Source of the DNA: a candidate division KSB1 bacterium
GTDB taxonomy: Bacteria; Zhuqueibacterota; Zhuqueibacteria; Zhuqueibacterales; Zhuqueibacteraceae
Length of the DNA: 64,000 nt
Direction of reading: 5' to 3'
NCBI GenBank assembly: GCA_034506175.1
Contig: JAPDQB010000027.1
Span: 21,100 to 85,099 of the forward strand
A program made the position numbers and the translations under genes. Below, in pieces: positions 26,232-37,062 of the stretch; positions within the stretch are counted from its first letter, which is position 1; each line of letters starts with the position of its first letter. The notes under the pieces were generated by a model. The model saw only the letters and a list, made by a program, of their open reading frames with translations, ran no database searches and was not told the origin of the DNA.

Positions 26232-27797
26232 ATGCAAAGACTCGTCACGTTGTTTTTGGGGATTGCCGGGCTTTTTGTTGCCGCCGGCAGTTATTATAAT
26301 ACCCCGCCGCGTGAGGCGCTGGAGGCCATTCGCGCCGGCGACATTCGCCAACACATCAATTTTCTCGCCTCGGATTCTCTCAAAGGCCGCAACACGCCAA
26401 GCCCGGAGTTGGATCGCGCCGCCGACTACATTGCCGGTGAATTCAAACGCTACGGCCTCAAGCCGGTGAACGGCAGCTATTTTCATCCCTTTAACGTGAG
26501 CATCGTTCAACTTGGCCAAGAAAATGCGCTGATCGTGACGGCCGCCGGACGCGAAGTTGCTTACAACATCAAATCGGATTATATGCCGTTCGATATGACG
26601 GCGAGCAAGGACGTCACCGCCTCGTTGGTGTTTGCGGGATACGGCATTTCCGCGCCGGAATACGGCTACGACGATTATGCCGGCCTTGACGTGAAGGGGA
26701 AAATCGTTCTTGTCATGCGCCACGAACCCGGCGAAAGAGATCCGGCCAGTCCGTTCAACGGCGACAGAGAAACCGATCATTCACAAGTTTCGACGAAGGT
26801 GCAAAACGCCATCGACCGCGGCGCTGCCGGGCTTTTGGTGATCACGGATCCGGCCAATCACCGCAGCCTGGCGCCGCGCGGTTTTCCCTGGCCCTCGCTT
26901 TACGAGGGCATTCCCGACGACGCGCTGCCATTGACCCTGTCTCTGGCCGAAAAAGAAAAGATTCCGGTAGCGCAAGTCGGCGAAACCGTGATACAACAAA
27001 TCTTCGGCAGCGTCGACACGTTGCGCCAGTGGCAGCAGCAGATCGATCGTACCAACAAACCCCGGTCAATCGTGCTGCCGCAGGTGCAGGTTCGTTTGCA
27101 AACCACGACGAACCCGATTGTGCAACCCACGCGCAACGTCGTCGGCCTGATCGAAGGCGCCGATCCGAAATTGAAAAAAGAAATCGTCGTGATCGGCGCG
27201 CATTACGATCACGTCGGCTATATCAAGCAACATCAAGAAGGCGAAGATTACATTTATAACGGCGCCGACGACAACGCTTCGGGAACGAGCGCGGTGCTGG
27301 CGATTGCCAAAGCTTTTGGCGCTGCCAGGCCGAAGCCGAAACGCAGCGTGCTGCTGATGACCTTTGCGGGAGAGGAGAAAGGCTTGTTCGGCTCACGCGC
27401 CTATGTCGAGCAGCCGCTGTTCCCGCTCGAAAATACGGTGGCGATGCTGAATCTCGACATGGTCGGCCGCAACGCGCCGGATTCGGTTTCGATCGGCGGC
27501 AACACGCGCAGCCCGGATTTGGCGAAAATTAACGAAGAAGAAAATCGCGCCGTCGGCCTGCGGCTTGACTATTCGATTGAAGAATTTCATAATCGCAGCG
27601 ATCAATACAATTTCGCCCGCAAGCAAATCCCCTTTTTGTTTTATTTTACCGGCCTGCATGCCGATTATCACCGGCTGGGCGATCACGCCGATAAAATCAA
27701 CGAGAATAAAGTCGCCAAAATCGCCACGCTGGCCTTTCGAGTGGCCTGGCGCGCCGCAAACACCGAGCAGCGCTTTCGGCTGGTCGAGCCGCAATAG
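26232..27797 (+). CDS. M28 family zinc aminopeptidase with PA domain, exported
   Basis: The 521-residue protein has a signal-like N-terminus (LFLGIAGLFVAAGSYY). A PA (protease-associated) domain at about 120-260 includes FAGYGISAPEYGYDDY and GKIVLVMRHEPGE. The M28 catalytic domain has metal ligands in GAHYDH (322-327), GADDNASG (Asp near 346), GEEKG with Glu 381/382, and a late Asp and His (LHADYHRLGDH). It probably acts outside the cytoplasm on peptides. It stands alone between the TatT gene and a small exported protein gene. Confidence 0.92.
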   Translation: MQRLVTLFLGIAGLFVAAGSYYNTPPREALEAIRAGDIRQHINFLASDSLKGRNTPSPELDRAADYIAGEFKRYGLKPVNGSYFHPFNVSIVQLGQENALIVTAAGREVAYNIKSDYMPFDMTASKDVTASLVFAGYGISAPEYGYDDYAGLDVKGKIVLVMRHEPGERDPASPFNGDRETDHSQVSTKVQNAIDRGAAGLLVITDPANHRSLAPRGFPWPSLYEGIPDDALPLTLSLAEKEKIPVAQVGETVIQQIFGSVDTLRQWQQQIDRTNKPRSIVLPQVQVRLQTTTNPIVQPTRNVVGLIEGADPKLKKEIVVIGAHYDHVGYIKQHQEGEDYIYNGADDNASGTSAVLAIAKAFGAARPKPKRSVLLMTFAGEEKGLFGSRAYVEQPLFPLENTVAMLNLDMVGRNAPDSVSIGGNTRSPDLAKINEEENRAVGLRLDYSIEEFHNRSDQYNFARKQIPFLFYFTGLHADYHRLGDHADKINENKVAKIATLAFRVAWRAANTEQRFRLVEPQ

Positions 27798-27851
27798 GCA
27801 AATGTTGCTCGCGGATGAATAATCAAATCACTTTACATTTTTGGAGGAAAT

Positions 27852-28706
27852 ATGCGTTTTAGAAAATTGTTGACGATTTCGGTTGGTGTGACGCTGGCGA
27901 GCCTGCTGGCAACGCTGGCGGTTGGCGCCGGCAATGCTTACAAGCTGGGTTATCGCATGAAAAAAGGCCAGCGCCTGAAATACAAAACCACGATGAATGT
28001 GCAAAATTCGATGGAGATGCAGGGCCGGGAGATGACGAGCGGCTCCGAGGCCGTGAGCGTGCTCCGCCTCGAGGTCGAAGAGGTCGGCAAGAACGGCAAC
28101 GTCACATTTGTTTATGCGCTCGATTCGCTGAACGTGACGGTTAAAACGCCGCAAGGCGAACAAACCATTCAAAATCCCGAAGGCATGATCGGCAAGCGCA
28201 CGCGCCAACTCATCACGGCGGCCGGCAAAAAGCTCAAAACGGTTGAGGTGGATAGCATGAAGCTTCCCAGCGCTTTGGCGCAAAGCGGCGGCCGGCGGCC
28301 GGCTTTCAGCTTGATCGAGCTTGCCGAAAAAGAAGTGAAAACCGGCGACTCGTGGACGGCGAGCACGGCGGATACGAACGCGCAGTCTGGCGGCCAAATC
28401 ATCGTGACGGCCAACACGACCTACACCGTTGCAGGTGAAGTTGACACATTGGGTTATAAATGCCTGCGCATCGGCTACAGCGGCAAAATCAACCTCAAGG
28501 GCACCGGCGTCAACATGGGCATGAATTTTTCCGTCGACGGCGAAGGCCCGAACAACGGCACGGCTTACTTCGCGCCAAAAGAAGGCCTGTTGGTCGCCGT
28601 GGTTGGAACGTCGGATTTGGAAACCACCATTGCGCTGACCGGGCAAATGAGCATGACGATTCCGCAATCGACCGCCAGCAAGGTGGCCATCGTGCTGGTC
28701 AAATAA
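27852..28706 (+). CDS. Exported protein of unknown function (DUF6263-like)
   Basis: The 284-residue protein has a clear signal peptide (LLTISVGVTLASLLATLAVGAGNA). The mature part is a beta-rich domain with repeats such as YRMKKGQRLKYKTTMNVQ and FAPKEGLLVAVVGTSD. The sequence pattern is like exported DUF6263-type proteins, but this is a loose match. It lies 54 bases after the M28 gene on the same strand and has a GGAGG ribosome-binding site. Confidence 0.65.
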   Translation: MRFRKLLTISVGVTLASLLATLAVGAGNAYKLGYRMKKGQRLKYKTTMNVQNSMEMQGREMTSGSEAVSVLRLEVEEVGKNGNVTFVYALDSLNVTVKTPQGEQTIQNPEGMIGKRTRQLITAAGKKLKTVEVDSMKLPSALAQSGGRRPAFSLIELAEKEVKTGDSWTASTADTNAQSGGQIIVTANTTYTVAGEVDTLGYKCLRIGYSGKINLKGTGVNMGMNFSVDGEGPNNGTAYFAPKEGLLVAVVGTSDLETTIALTGQMSMTIPQSTASKVAIVLVK

Positions 28707-28830
28707 ATCTTCTTGGTATTTGATATTTTTTTCGGTAAAATAGTAACGTGGCAAATGGGGGGATGAAGCAAGTTGGAATGATTAAGGCATGCAACGAAAA
28801 AGGCGAAAGTCATTTTTGTGAGGTAAGCTT

Positions 28831-29142
28831 ATGGCGCTGAAAAAAGCTCAACACCTTTTTATTGGCAAGCGCAGCCACGTGAAAGAGGTCGAAAAAGAAC
28901 TTAGAGAGAGTAACGATCCGATCGTGCGCCGTCTCGTCGAAGAACATGGGATGGAGCGCGATGAAGCGATTAAAGAGTGGGCGCGTTGGTTGGTCGGCAT
29001 GGAAAAGGCTTTTCGCACCAAGCCGCTTTTCCCCGAGTTGGAAATGCCGGAGTGGCAGAAGCAGCTCAGAGTTAGTTGGGTTGACAAAAAAAATCATAAC
29101 CGAAAGAAGCCGGCATTCCGAAAAAAGATGACGAAACACTAA
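28831..29142 (+). CDS. Small charged protein, possible partner of the downstream gene
   Basis: From ATG 28831, with GAGGTAAGC upstream, this encodes 103 residues of charged, helical sequence ending in a basic tail (KKNHNRKKPAFRKKMTKH). There is no signal peptide or known motif. It ends ten bases before the TIR/deoxyribosyltransferase-like gene and is probably co-transcribed, which makes a toxin-partner relation possible but untested. Confidence 0.55.
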   Translation: MALKKAQHLFIGKRSHVKEVEKELRESNDPIVRRLVEEHGMERDEAIKEWARWLVGMEKAFRTKPLFPELEMPEWQKQLRVSWVDKKNHNRKKPAFRKKMTKH

Positions 29143-29151
29143 ACTTTGCCC

Positions 29152-29856
29152 ATGGCCGACTTTTTAAAATCCGGCATTTTGAATGATTTGGCACAAGCGC
29201 TTTTCGAGCTGCACAACTACCAGCGTATTAGTCGCCAGCTTTATGATGCGCTATCGAAGCCCCGTATTCTGCGCGCCATTGCCGATGAATTGCTTTTCAG
29301 GGAAAAATATGAGCTTCAAAAGTTCGACTTGCGCTTCGAGCGGATATCCATGAAAGCCATGGATGGTGAGGAATTCCACTTTGTGCGTATTCTATTCAAA
29401 AGCGACCTCGCTCAAATTCCCAAATGGCGCCTAAAAGTTTTTCTCGGTCACCGCTTCGTCGATCATATCACTCAACCCCTCCGTTTCAATCTCGCGCGAA
29501 TCTTGGATCCTTACGGCATAAAATTGACGTTAGCCGGGCAGGAGGCGGCCTCCGAGCCGGTGTTATCCGACATTGTCAAAAAGCTCCGTGCTGCGGACTT
29601 TGCCATTTTCGACAATCGCGAAACCGAAACAAAACCAAATGTCTATATCGAAATCGGCATGAGCCTCATCCTGAAATTGCCGTTCATCGTTTGCGATTAC
29701 CGCGACCCCAGGCGTCCCGATTTCGATCCCCTTCCTTCCGACCTCAGCGGATTTCTCACCGTACGATATCCCGATTACAAATCTTTATTCACCGAATTGG
29801 CGTTGAAACTGCCCAGTTTCATTTACCAGCGTGTGCGTCCGATCAAACGCCGATGA
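29152..29856 (+). CDS. Possible TIR-like/nucleoside deoxyribosyltransferase-like protein
   Basis: The 234-residue protein starts at ATG 29152. The C-terminal half has the order expected of the nucleoside 2-deoxyribosyltransferase/TIR-like fold: SDIVKKLRAADFAIFD (a beta strand ending in Asp), then PNVYIEIGMSLILKLPFIV. NVYIEIG at about 163-169 matches the NVxxExG pattern in which the Glu (167) would be catalytic. The N-terminal half is helical and unrecognised. In other systems this fold gives phage-defence NADases, but the assignment is by motif only. A small upstream gene may be its partner. Confidence 0.5.
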   Translation: MADFLKSGILNDLAQALFELHNYQRISRQLYDALSKPRILRAIADELLFREKYELQKFDLRFERISMKAMDGEEFHFVRILFKSDLAQIPKWRLKVFLGHRFVDHITQPLRFNLARILDPYGIKLTLAGQEAASEPVLSDIVKKLRAADFAIFDNRETETKPNVYIEIGMSLILKLPFIVCDYRDPRRPDFDPLPSDLSGFLTVRYPDYKSLFTELALKLPSFIYQRVRPIKRR

Positions 29857-29968
29857 TGAGTGTCGAGACACGCGGCGTTTTTACTGCCATCGCAATTCTG
29901 CGCTTGCATTTCCCGCCAATTATCGTTAAATTGCCGAAACCACCATAAACCATAATTTGTTGTCGCGC

Positions 29969-31186
29969 ATGAAGAGACGCTATTTTTTTCTCGGCCTGGC
30001 CTTTCTCATCGGCTGCGCCAGCCAAAAACAATCTGTTGCGCCGTTGCCGCCGATCGCGCCGCTGCTGGCGCTGCAAATCGAGCCGGCTTCATTGGCGCTG
30101 CTATCCCCGGCCAAACTCGAAACGCCGGCGCCCGCCGCTTTTTCACTCGTGGCGGTCGGTGATGTCATGCTCGGCTCGTGGGTTGTCGCGCGTCTCGATG
30201 GCTCGGGCTCCGCTTATCCATTTGAAGCAACCAAGCACATTTTGCGCGCGGCTGATTTCGCCATCGCCAATCTCGAAGCGCCGTTTACCGATCGCGGCGA
30301 GCAGGTTAAAGACAAGAAGTTTACTTTTCGCGTTCCGCCCAGACACGCGCGCGGCTTGAAAGAAAGCGGCTTTGACATTTTGCATCTTGCCAACAATCAC
30401 ATTCTCGATTTCGGGCCGGAGGGGCTTTTTGACACGATGGCGACGCTGGACAGTTTATCGTTGTTATATGTCGGCGCGGGAGAAAATATCGCGGCGGCCT
30501 TTGCGCCGGTGATCGTCGAACGCGAAAATGTGAATAATGAAAAATTGCGTTTCGGCTTTCTCGGCTTTTCGATGACGCATCCCGAAGAATTTTATGCCGG
30601 CAAAAACAAGCCGGGAACGGCGTTTCCATTTTGGGAGCGCTATCTTGCGGCGCTGGATTCGCTCGCGCCGAAGGTCGATATCATGATCGTCTCGTTTCAC
30701 TGGGGCGCGGAAAAAATGGTCACGCCCAAAGCGTATCAAATCGACATGGCGCATGCGGCGATTGATCGCGGCGCCGACATCGTCATCGGCCATCATCCGC
30801 ACGTTTTGCAAGGCCTCGAATTGTACCGCTCGCGGCCAACGGCGCGGCAAGGCTTGATCGCCTATTCTCTCGGAAATTTTGCCTTTGGCAGCTACAGTCC
30901 AAGCTCCCGCACCAGCATCATCTTGAAATGCGTCGTCGATGCCGACGGCGTGCTGTACGCACGATGTTTCCCCATCAACGTTTTCAATGACGAAGTCGAA
31001 TTTCAGCCGCAGCTTCTCCAAGGCCAAGCCGCCACCGCTGTCATTGATTCGCTCAATGCATTGTCTCGGCATCTGAATTTTGGCCAAAACATCATATCGG
31101 CGGAGGGAATTATTGTTCCACTCAACGGCGACCCGGCCGCAGCGGCAAAAGCGGATGAACCGCCCGATCTCTCCACGAAGTATTGA
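29969..31186 (+). CDS. CapA family lipoprotein, metallophosphatase-like
   Basis: From ATG 29969 the 405-residue protein has a lipoprotein-like leader (YFFLGLAFLIGCAS). The CapA/PgsA (poly-gamma-glutamate synthesis type) fold follows with VAVGDVMLG, IANLEAPFTD, LANNHILDFG, SFHWGAE, IGHHPHVLQG and YSLGNFAFG, the dimetal phosphoesterase motifs. It is probably exported. The family is linked to capsule polymers, but the true substrate is unknown. A few bases upstream is a TTG alternative (29957). Confidence 0.88.
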   Translation: MKRRYFFLGLAFLIGCASQKQSVAPLPPIAPLLALQIEPASLALLSPAKLETPAPAAFSLVAVGDVMLGSWVVARLDGSGSAYPFEATKHILRAADFAIANLEAPFTDRGEQVKDKKFTFRVPPRHARGLKESGFDILHLANNHILDFGPEGLFDTMATLDSLSLLYVGAGENIAAAFAPVIVERENVNNEKLRFGFLGFSMTHPEEFYAGKNKPGTAFPFWERYLAALDSLAPKVDIMIVSFHWGAEKMVTPKAYQIDMAHAAIDRGADIVIGHHPHVLQGLELYRSRPTARQGLIAYSLGNFAFGSYSPSSRTSIILKCVVDADGVLYARCFPINVFNDEVEFQPQLLQGQAATAVIDSLNALSRHLNFGQNIISAEGIIVPLNGDPAAAAKADEPPDLSTKY

Positions 31187-31246
31187 AAGGCGCTACGTTT
31201 TCATCTCAAAAAAACTTTTGGCAACGAAAATTTTTTGAGGGGTAGC

Positions 31247-32686
31247 ATGGACGTTCATTTTACCATATCCGAACAAGCGCTGCATCAGCTTTGGCTGCAG
31301 CGCCGGATTCCCGATGATCTGCTGCGAACGACGGATGGTCAAGGCGTCGAGATCATTAATCCCGGCGAATACAACCGCGACGCCGGCCCGGATTTTCGCC
31401 GCGCCACGCTGCGCCTCGGCGACAAAATTTTTCAGGGCGACATTGAGCTGCATCTCGACCCCAACGATTGGTTTTCCCACCAGCATCATCTCGATCCGAA
31501 ATATAATGATGTTATTCTTCATCTCGCATTGATAACGCCCGAGGCGCCGACGCAAATTCTCAAAGAGAATGGCTTGCCGGTGCCGCACGTTCTGTTACCT
31601 TTTAATCAAAATATTTTACGACTCGACCAGGCGAATGGAAGCTCGCCGGTTTTGTTCGATTGTCCGCTCAGCCGCAGCGCGCCGGAAAAAATTCACGCGA
31701 CGGTGCGGCACGCCGGCCTGCTGCGCTTGACGGCGAAGGCCGAAGCGTTTGCCGAGCAGGTCGCCAACAGCTCGTGGGATCAGGCGGTGTATCGCGGCCT
31801 CGCGGAGTCGATGGGCTACGACAAGAATCAGGAGCCGTTTCGCCGGCTTGCCGAGTTGCTGCCGGTCGAGCTGGTCTTCGGTGAATTGCGCGCCAGCCGC
31901 GAGGCGCAGCAGCCGGCAGTGTTGTTGGACGCGCTGCTTTTCGGAGCTGCCGGATTTTTTTCATCATTGCCGGCGCCGGAAAAAATTCCGGACGCCGAAT
32001 TGGCGGCATTTCTCGCGCCGCGGCTCAAATTGTGGGAACCGCTCCAGCACGCGCTGCAAATTCGCCCGCTGCGCCGCGAAGCCTGGCAATTTTTCCGTTT
32101 GCGCCCGCCGAATTTTCCGACGCGCCGCCTGGCCGGCCTCTCCGCCTTGTTGTTGAAATTTTTTCGCGACGGTTTGTTGGAGCATCTCGCCAGTCTCTTT
32201 CTCGCTTCGGCGAAAGTTTCCGTTAAAAAACGCACCCAAGCCATCATTGCTGAATTGTTGAACTATTTCATCTGCCCGGCGGATGATTTCTGGCGCGGAC
32301 ATTATGATTTTTTCCCAGCAGCGCCGGCAAAGGGAGAAATTGAAACCGTTCCTCTCGCGCCCGCGCTGACCAACTACGGCGATCTCATTGGCCGCGACCG
32401 CGCGCTGGATATTGTCGTCAATATCATTCTTCCAGCGCTGTGGCATTACGGCCGGCAAGCCGGCGATGCGCATTTGCAAAATTTGGTGCAGGAGGTTTAC
32501 AGCAGCTTTCCGCGCTTGCAGGAAAATCAAATCACCCGCGCCATGCGTCAGCAGCTCTCACGGCAGTTCCCGCTCAGCCGCACGATTGCGGCGTCGGCAT
32601 CAAGGCAGCAAGGCTTGATTCATTTGCAAAAGCTCTATTGCCGGCCGTTGCGATGTAAAGAATGTTTGGAGTTGGCGAGACCTTGA
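31247..32686 (+). CDS. DUF2851 family protein
   Basis: The 479-residue protein from ATG 31247 (GAGGGG upstream) shows the DUF2851 pattern: LHQLWLQRRIP, VEIINPGEYNRDAGPDF, GDIELHLDPNDWFSHQHH and YNDVILHLA near the start. A Cys-rich end reads KLYCRPLRCKEC. DUF2851 proteins are conserved in Bacteroidetes-like bacteria and have an endonuclease-like N-terminal layout, but their function is not established. It is cytoplasmic, with no signal peptide. Confidence 0.82.
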   Translation: MDVHFTISEQALHQLWLQRRIPDDLLRTTDGQGVEIINPGEYNRDAGPDFRRATLRLGDKIFQGDIELHLDPNDWFSHQHHLDPKYNDVILHLALITPEAPTQILKENGLPVPHVLLPFNQNILRLDQANGSSPVLFDCPLSRSAPEKIHATVRHAGLLRLTAKAEAFAEQVANSSWDQAVYRGLAESMGYDKNQEPFRRLAELLPVELVFGELRASREAQQPAVLLDALLFGAAGFFSSLPAPEKIPDAELAAFLAPRLKLWEPLQHALQIRPLRREAWQFFRLRPPNFPTRRLAGLSALLLKFFRDGLLEHLASLFLASAKVSVKKRTQAIIAELLNYFICPADDFWRGHYDFFPAAPAKGEIETVPLAPALTNYGDLIGRDRALDIVVNIILPALWHYGRQAGDAHLQNLVQEVYSSFPRLQENQITRAMRQQLSRQFPLSRTIAASASRQQGLIHLQKLYCRPLRCKECLELARP

Positions 32687-32869
32687 TTTTTAGAGCATTT
32701 TGTGACTAAAAAGTGACGGGGCCTTTTCCGTTAGCGAATGTAAGAATTTTAGTCACCCTGCCAGCATTTCTTACAAATACCGTTGCCCGACGAGAAATCG
32801 TGAACGCCCGCCTTCGCCGGGAAGCATGAAAAATCAATCGTTTTGCGCTTCTCATCAAGAGATAAAAAC

Positions 32870-32885
32870 TGGCATAAGGTTTGTT
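32870..32885 (+). promoter_or_regulatory. Sigma-54-type promoter (site 1)
   Basis: TGGCAT at 32870-32875 and TTTGTT at 32880-32885 are spaced so that GG and the downstream GT are separated by ten bases, the sigma-54 -24/-12 spacing. The -12 element has GT where GC is usual. Two other sites with the same TGGCAY-N4-TTTGTT layout are found at 40355 and 42026. The transcript would begin near 32896 and lead to the 93-residue gene at 33023. Confidence 0.6.
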
Positions 32886-32922
32886 TTACAAGTTTTATGG
32901 AAGAGAGCCATGATGTGACCCC

Positions 32923-32981
32923 AGCGCGGCCGCCTGAGTTTTGCTAAAAATTCCTTCCTGCATACTTGACGTGGCCGCGCT
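32923..32981 (+). other. Hairpin in the 5' leader downstream of sigma-54 site 1
   Basis: Perfect nine-base arms AGCGCGGCC at 32923-32931 and GGCCGCGCT at 32973-32981 enclose 41 bases. They lie in the predicted leader between the sigma-54 start (near 32896) and the RBS of the gene at 33023. It could affect translation or stability. Confidence 0.4.
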
Positions 32982-33022
32982 TCTTGATTCAATCAGGCGA
33001 TCAATGTATATAGAGGTGATCC

Positions 33023-33304
33023 GTGAACAAACGCGTCTTAACCAAGCTCGCCAAAGCCGGTTTCTTTAACAGCGCCAACGGGGTTTTCTATGCCGCCACC
33101 AAGCATGCCATGCGAAAGCCTCTTCATATAAAAAATTATCAGATCCCTGCTGAAGCCGAGCCGGAGGTTTTCAACAACATGCCCGCCTCTCGCAAACGCC
33201 AAAGGCATCGCGAAGTCCCGCCACCCGAACCCGCAGCACATGGCCATGAAAGGGGCCTTGGCTGGACCGAAGCGGCTCTTGTAAGTCATGGTCGGGTGGT
33301 TTAA
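33023..33304 (+). CDS. Small basic hypothetical protein under sigma-54 site 1
   Basis: GTG 33023 is preceded by the ideal GAGGTGAT site and encodes 93 residues. The N-terminal half (TKLAKAGFFNSANGVFYAATKHAMRK) is ordinary, while the second half is very basic and Pro/His-rich (RKRQRHREVPPPEP). A rho-independent terminator follows directly, so this is a single-gene transcript from the sigma-54-type promoter at 32870. No family is recognised. The second half may be altered, so its end is uncertain. Confidence 0.5.
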   Translation: MNKRVLTKLAKAGFFNSANGVFYAATKHAMRKPLHIKNYQIPAEAEPEVFNNMPASRKRQRHREVPPPEPAAHGHERGLGWTEAALVSHGRVV

Positions 33305-33314
33305 TCATAGAGAG

Positions 33315-33347
33315 AGCGGCGGCTGAAGAAAAGCCGCCGCTTTTTTT
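33315..33347 (+). terminator. Rho-independent terminator
   Basis: AGCGGCGGCT (33315-33324) pairs perfectly with AGCCGCCGCT (33332-33341) around a seven-base loop and is followed by seven T residues. It ends the transcript of the small basic protein. Confidence 0.85.
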
Positions 33348-33403
33348 GTTGAAGGCGAAATTCATTTAACGACATGCTTGTCATTTTCGAAACGGAGAAA
33401 TGA

Positions 33404-33877
33404 ATGAAACGCATTTTGATCATCGATGACGCCGCCAATCTGCGCTTGCTGTATCAACTCGAGCTGGAAGTGGAGGGCTACGAGGTTGTTGCCGCCGGCT
33501 CGGGAGCCGAGGCGCTGGAGGTGTTGGCGCAAAAAAAAATCGACGCGGTCGTGATGGATTTGCTGCTGCCGGATTGCTTCGGACTGGAATTGCTCAATGA
33601 AATTTTATCCTGGCAGCGTCATTTGCCGCTGATCATCAATACCGCTTATGAGCAGTTCCGCGATAATTTTCAGACCTGGGGAGCGGATGCTTTTGTGGTC
33701 AAGTCATCTGATCTGATGGAATTAAAAGGCGCGTTGGGGCGGGCCATTTCCCGCCGCGGCCCTGCAAGCCAATTTCAGCCTCCACGTGAAAAAAGAAACC
33801 CTCGCCGCAAATCTTCACCTGTGCTGCCAAGACAATTGCGCCACCAGGACCATGGTCGCGCCGGCGCGTTGGCATGA
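33404..33877 (+). CDS. Single-domain response regulator with intact phospho-acceptor
   Basis: The 157-residue protein is a receiver domain with acidic D8/D9, phospho-acceptor D52 (VVMDLLLPD), T80 and K100. The tail after about residue 120 is basic and low complexity. There is no output domain, so it may act in a phosphorelay or on a protein partner. A histidine kinase gene starts 51 bases downstream on the same strand. It is a close relative of the receiver at 42070-42537, which has Glu instead of Asp 52. Confidence 0.88.
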   Translation: MKRILIIDDAANLRLLYQLELEVEGYEVVAAGSGAEALEVLAQKKIDAVVMDLLLPDCFGLELLNEILSWQRHLPLIINTAYEQFRDNFQTWGADAFVVKSSDLMELKGALGRAISRRGPASQFQPPREKRNPRRKSSPVLPRQLRHQDHGRAGALA

Positions 33878-33928
33878 TCAACAAAAAGCCTTTTGATTTT
33901 TTCCCGACTTATCATAAATTGAAGTGAT

Positions 33929-35458
33929 ATGAAACTCCGTCTTGGCCCAAAAATGTTCGGCGGCTTTCTGGCGATGGGCGTATTGCTGCTGGCCGGCGGG
34001 TTGGTGACGATTCTTTACACCTACCGGATGCAAGACGTCACCGCGAGGCTGCTCTCCGACAACGTCTCCAGCCTCAAAGCGGCGCAAGAGCTTGAAGTCG
34101 CGCTTTTTCGCATGCGCGGCTTGACCTCGAATTATCTTCTCAGCGCCGACCCGAGCTGGCTGTTCAACCTGGAGGAAAGAAAGCGGGAGTCGAAAGACTG
34201 GATGGAAAGGGCGAGGCAGACGGCGCGCACGGGGAAGGAGAAAGCCATCCTGCAGACTATATCGAGTTTATTTCTCGAATATGAACAAAACCTGAATACG
34301 GTGGTGAAGCTGAGCCACGAGGGTAAAACGCAGGAGGCAAAAACGCTGCTGTTGCGCAATAGCCGCGAGGTGTTCGAAAAGATCTACCAACAATGCGAAG
34401 CTTTCGTCGCGGTTAACGAAGACTATATGTACGCCACTGAAGAGAAAGTCAGACATACCAACGGCCTTGTTCGCGCCGGGATGTATGGGCTGGGACTGGG
34501 CGGCGTTTTGCTCGGCGGCATCTTCGGCTGGATGATCTCGCGCAGCATCGTCAATCCCATCTATGAGTTGGTGTTGAAAGTTCGCGACGTCACCGGCGAT
34601 GAATTTGTCGAGCGCGTCGATGTCAGCAGTGTTACCGAGATCGAGGAGCTTGACCGCCACGTGCATGCGCTGATCAATCGCATCAATCGGGCGATGGCGG
34701 ATTTGGAGAAAAACCGCAAGCTCTTGGCGCGCTCCGAGAAAATGGCGGCGCTCGGTAAAGTTGCCGCCAGTGTGGCCCACGAGATTCGCAATCCCTTGAC
34801 CGCCATCAAAATGCTGATTTACTCGCTGCGCGAGGAGCTGACCACCGATGACGAAAAACGCAAGGATTTGGCCGTTGTGCTCAAGGAAATCGATCGCCTG
34901 GAGCGGTTTGTGCAAAACTTTCTGCAATTCGCGCGGCCGCCGGATCCGATTCTCACCGCCACCAATGTCCGTGAAACCGTACACGACACGTTAACGCTGC
35001 TGGCGCCGCGTCTGCAGCAAAACCGCATTGAAGTGAACGAGGTGCATCGCTCCGATCATCAAAATATTCTGGCCGATGCCGATCAAGTAAAGCAAGTTGT
35101 CATGAATCTTATTCTCAACGCCATCGAAGAAATGCCAAATGGCGGCCGGCTGACCACCGAGACGCTGAGAACTCGGGCCACCGGCGGAGACGGCGAGAAG
35201 GAGTGGCTGCAAATTCGCATCAGCGACACCGGCAAGGGCATCCCCGCCGAACTGCTCGACAGCATTTTCGATCCCTTTGTGAGCGGGCGGAAAAACGGTA
35301 TTGGCTTGGGTCTCTCGGTGGCCTATCAAATTGCGACCCGGCACCAGGGCTGGATTGAAGCGACAAACAACAAAAACGGCGGCGCCACGTTTACGGTATG
35401 CCTGCCGGTCGGCAGTTTGGAAAACGGCGAGGAGCGCAAAGCGCCGAACGTCCAATAA
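33929..35458 (+). CDS. NtrB-like sensor histidine kinase with HAMP domain
   Basis: The 509-residue kinase has two membrane spans (about 10-32 and 184-204). Between them is a helical sensor domain like four-helix-bundle MCP sensors, then a HAMP segment. The H-box VAHEIRNPLTA has phospho-acceptor His 284, and the N/G boxes are LILNAIEEM and DTGKGIP. The arrangement matches kinases that drive sigma-54 activators. The NtrC-type regulator gene begins 58 bases downstream, so they are a cognate pair. The sensed signal is unknown. Confidence 0.92.
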   Translation: MKLRLGPKMFGGFLAMGVLLLAGGLVTILYTYRMQDVTARLLSDNVSSLKAAQELEVALFRMRGLTSNYLLSADPSWLFNLEERKRESKDWMERARQTARTGKEKAILQTISSLFLEYEQNLNTVVKLSHEGKTQEAKTLLLRNSREVFEKIYQQCEAFVAVNEDYMYATEEKVRHTNGLVRAGMYGLGLGGVLLGGIFGWMISRSIVNPIYELVLKVRDVTGDEFVERVDVSSVTEIEELDRHVHALINRINRAMADLEKNRKLLARSEKMAALGKVAASVAHEIRNPLTAIKMLIYSLREELTTDDEKRKDLAVVLKEIDRLERFVQNFLQFARPPDPILTATNVRETVHDTLTLLAPRLQQNRIEVNEVHRSDHQNILADADQVKQVVMNLILNAIEEMPNGGRLTTETLRTRATGGDGEKEWLQIRISDTGKGIPAELLDSIFDPFVSGRKNGIGLGLSVAYQIATRHQGWIEATNNKNGGATFTVCLPVGSLENGEERKAPNVQ

Positions 35459-35516
35459 GCAGGGTGCGGAACAAAATTACATTTTACGATTGACGAATCA
35501 GGTTTTACAATTGATC

Positions 35517-36947
<1,431 letters not shown>

Positions 36948-37062
36948 AATGGTGTAAACAAAATCCAGTTTGCCTGGTTGATCAGGATGACCGGAAAAGT
37001 CAAATCAATTTTTATCTTTGCAATTTAGCAATCGCAGGCGATGCCCGTCAAGGAGGCAACTC

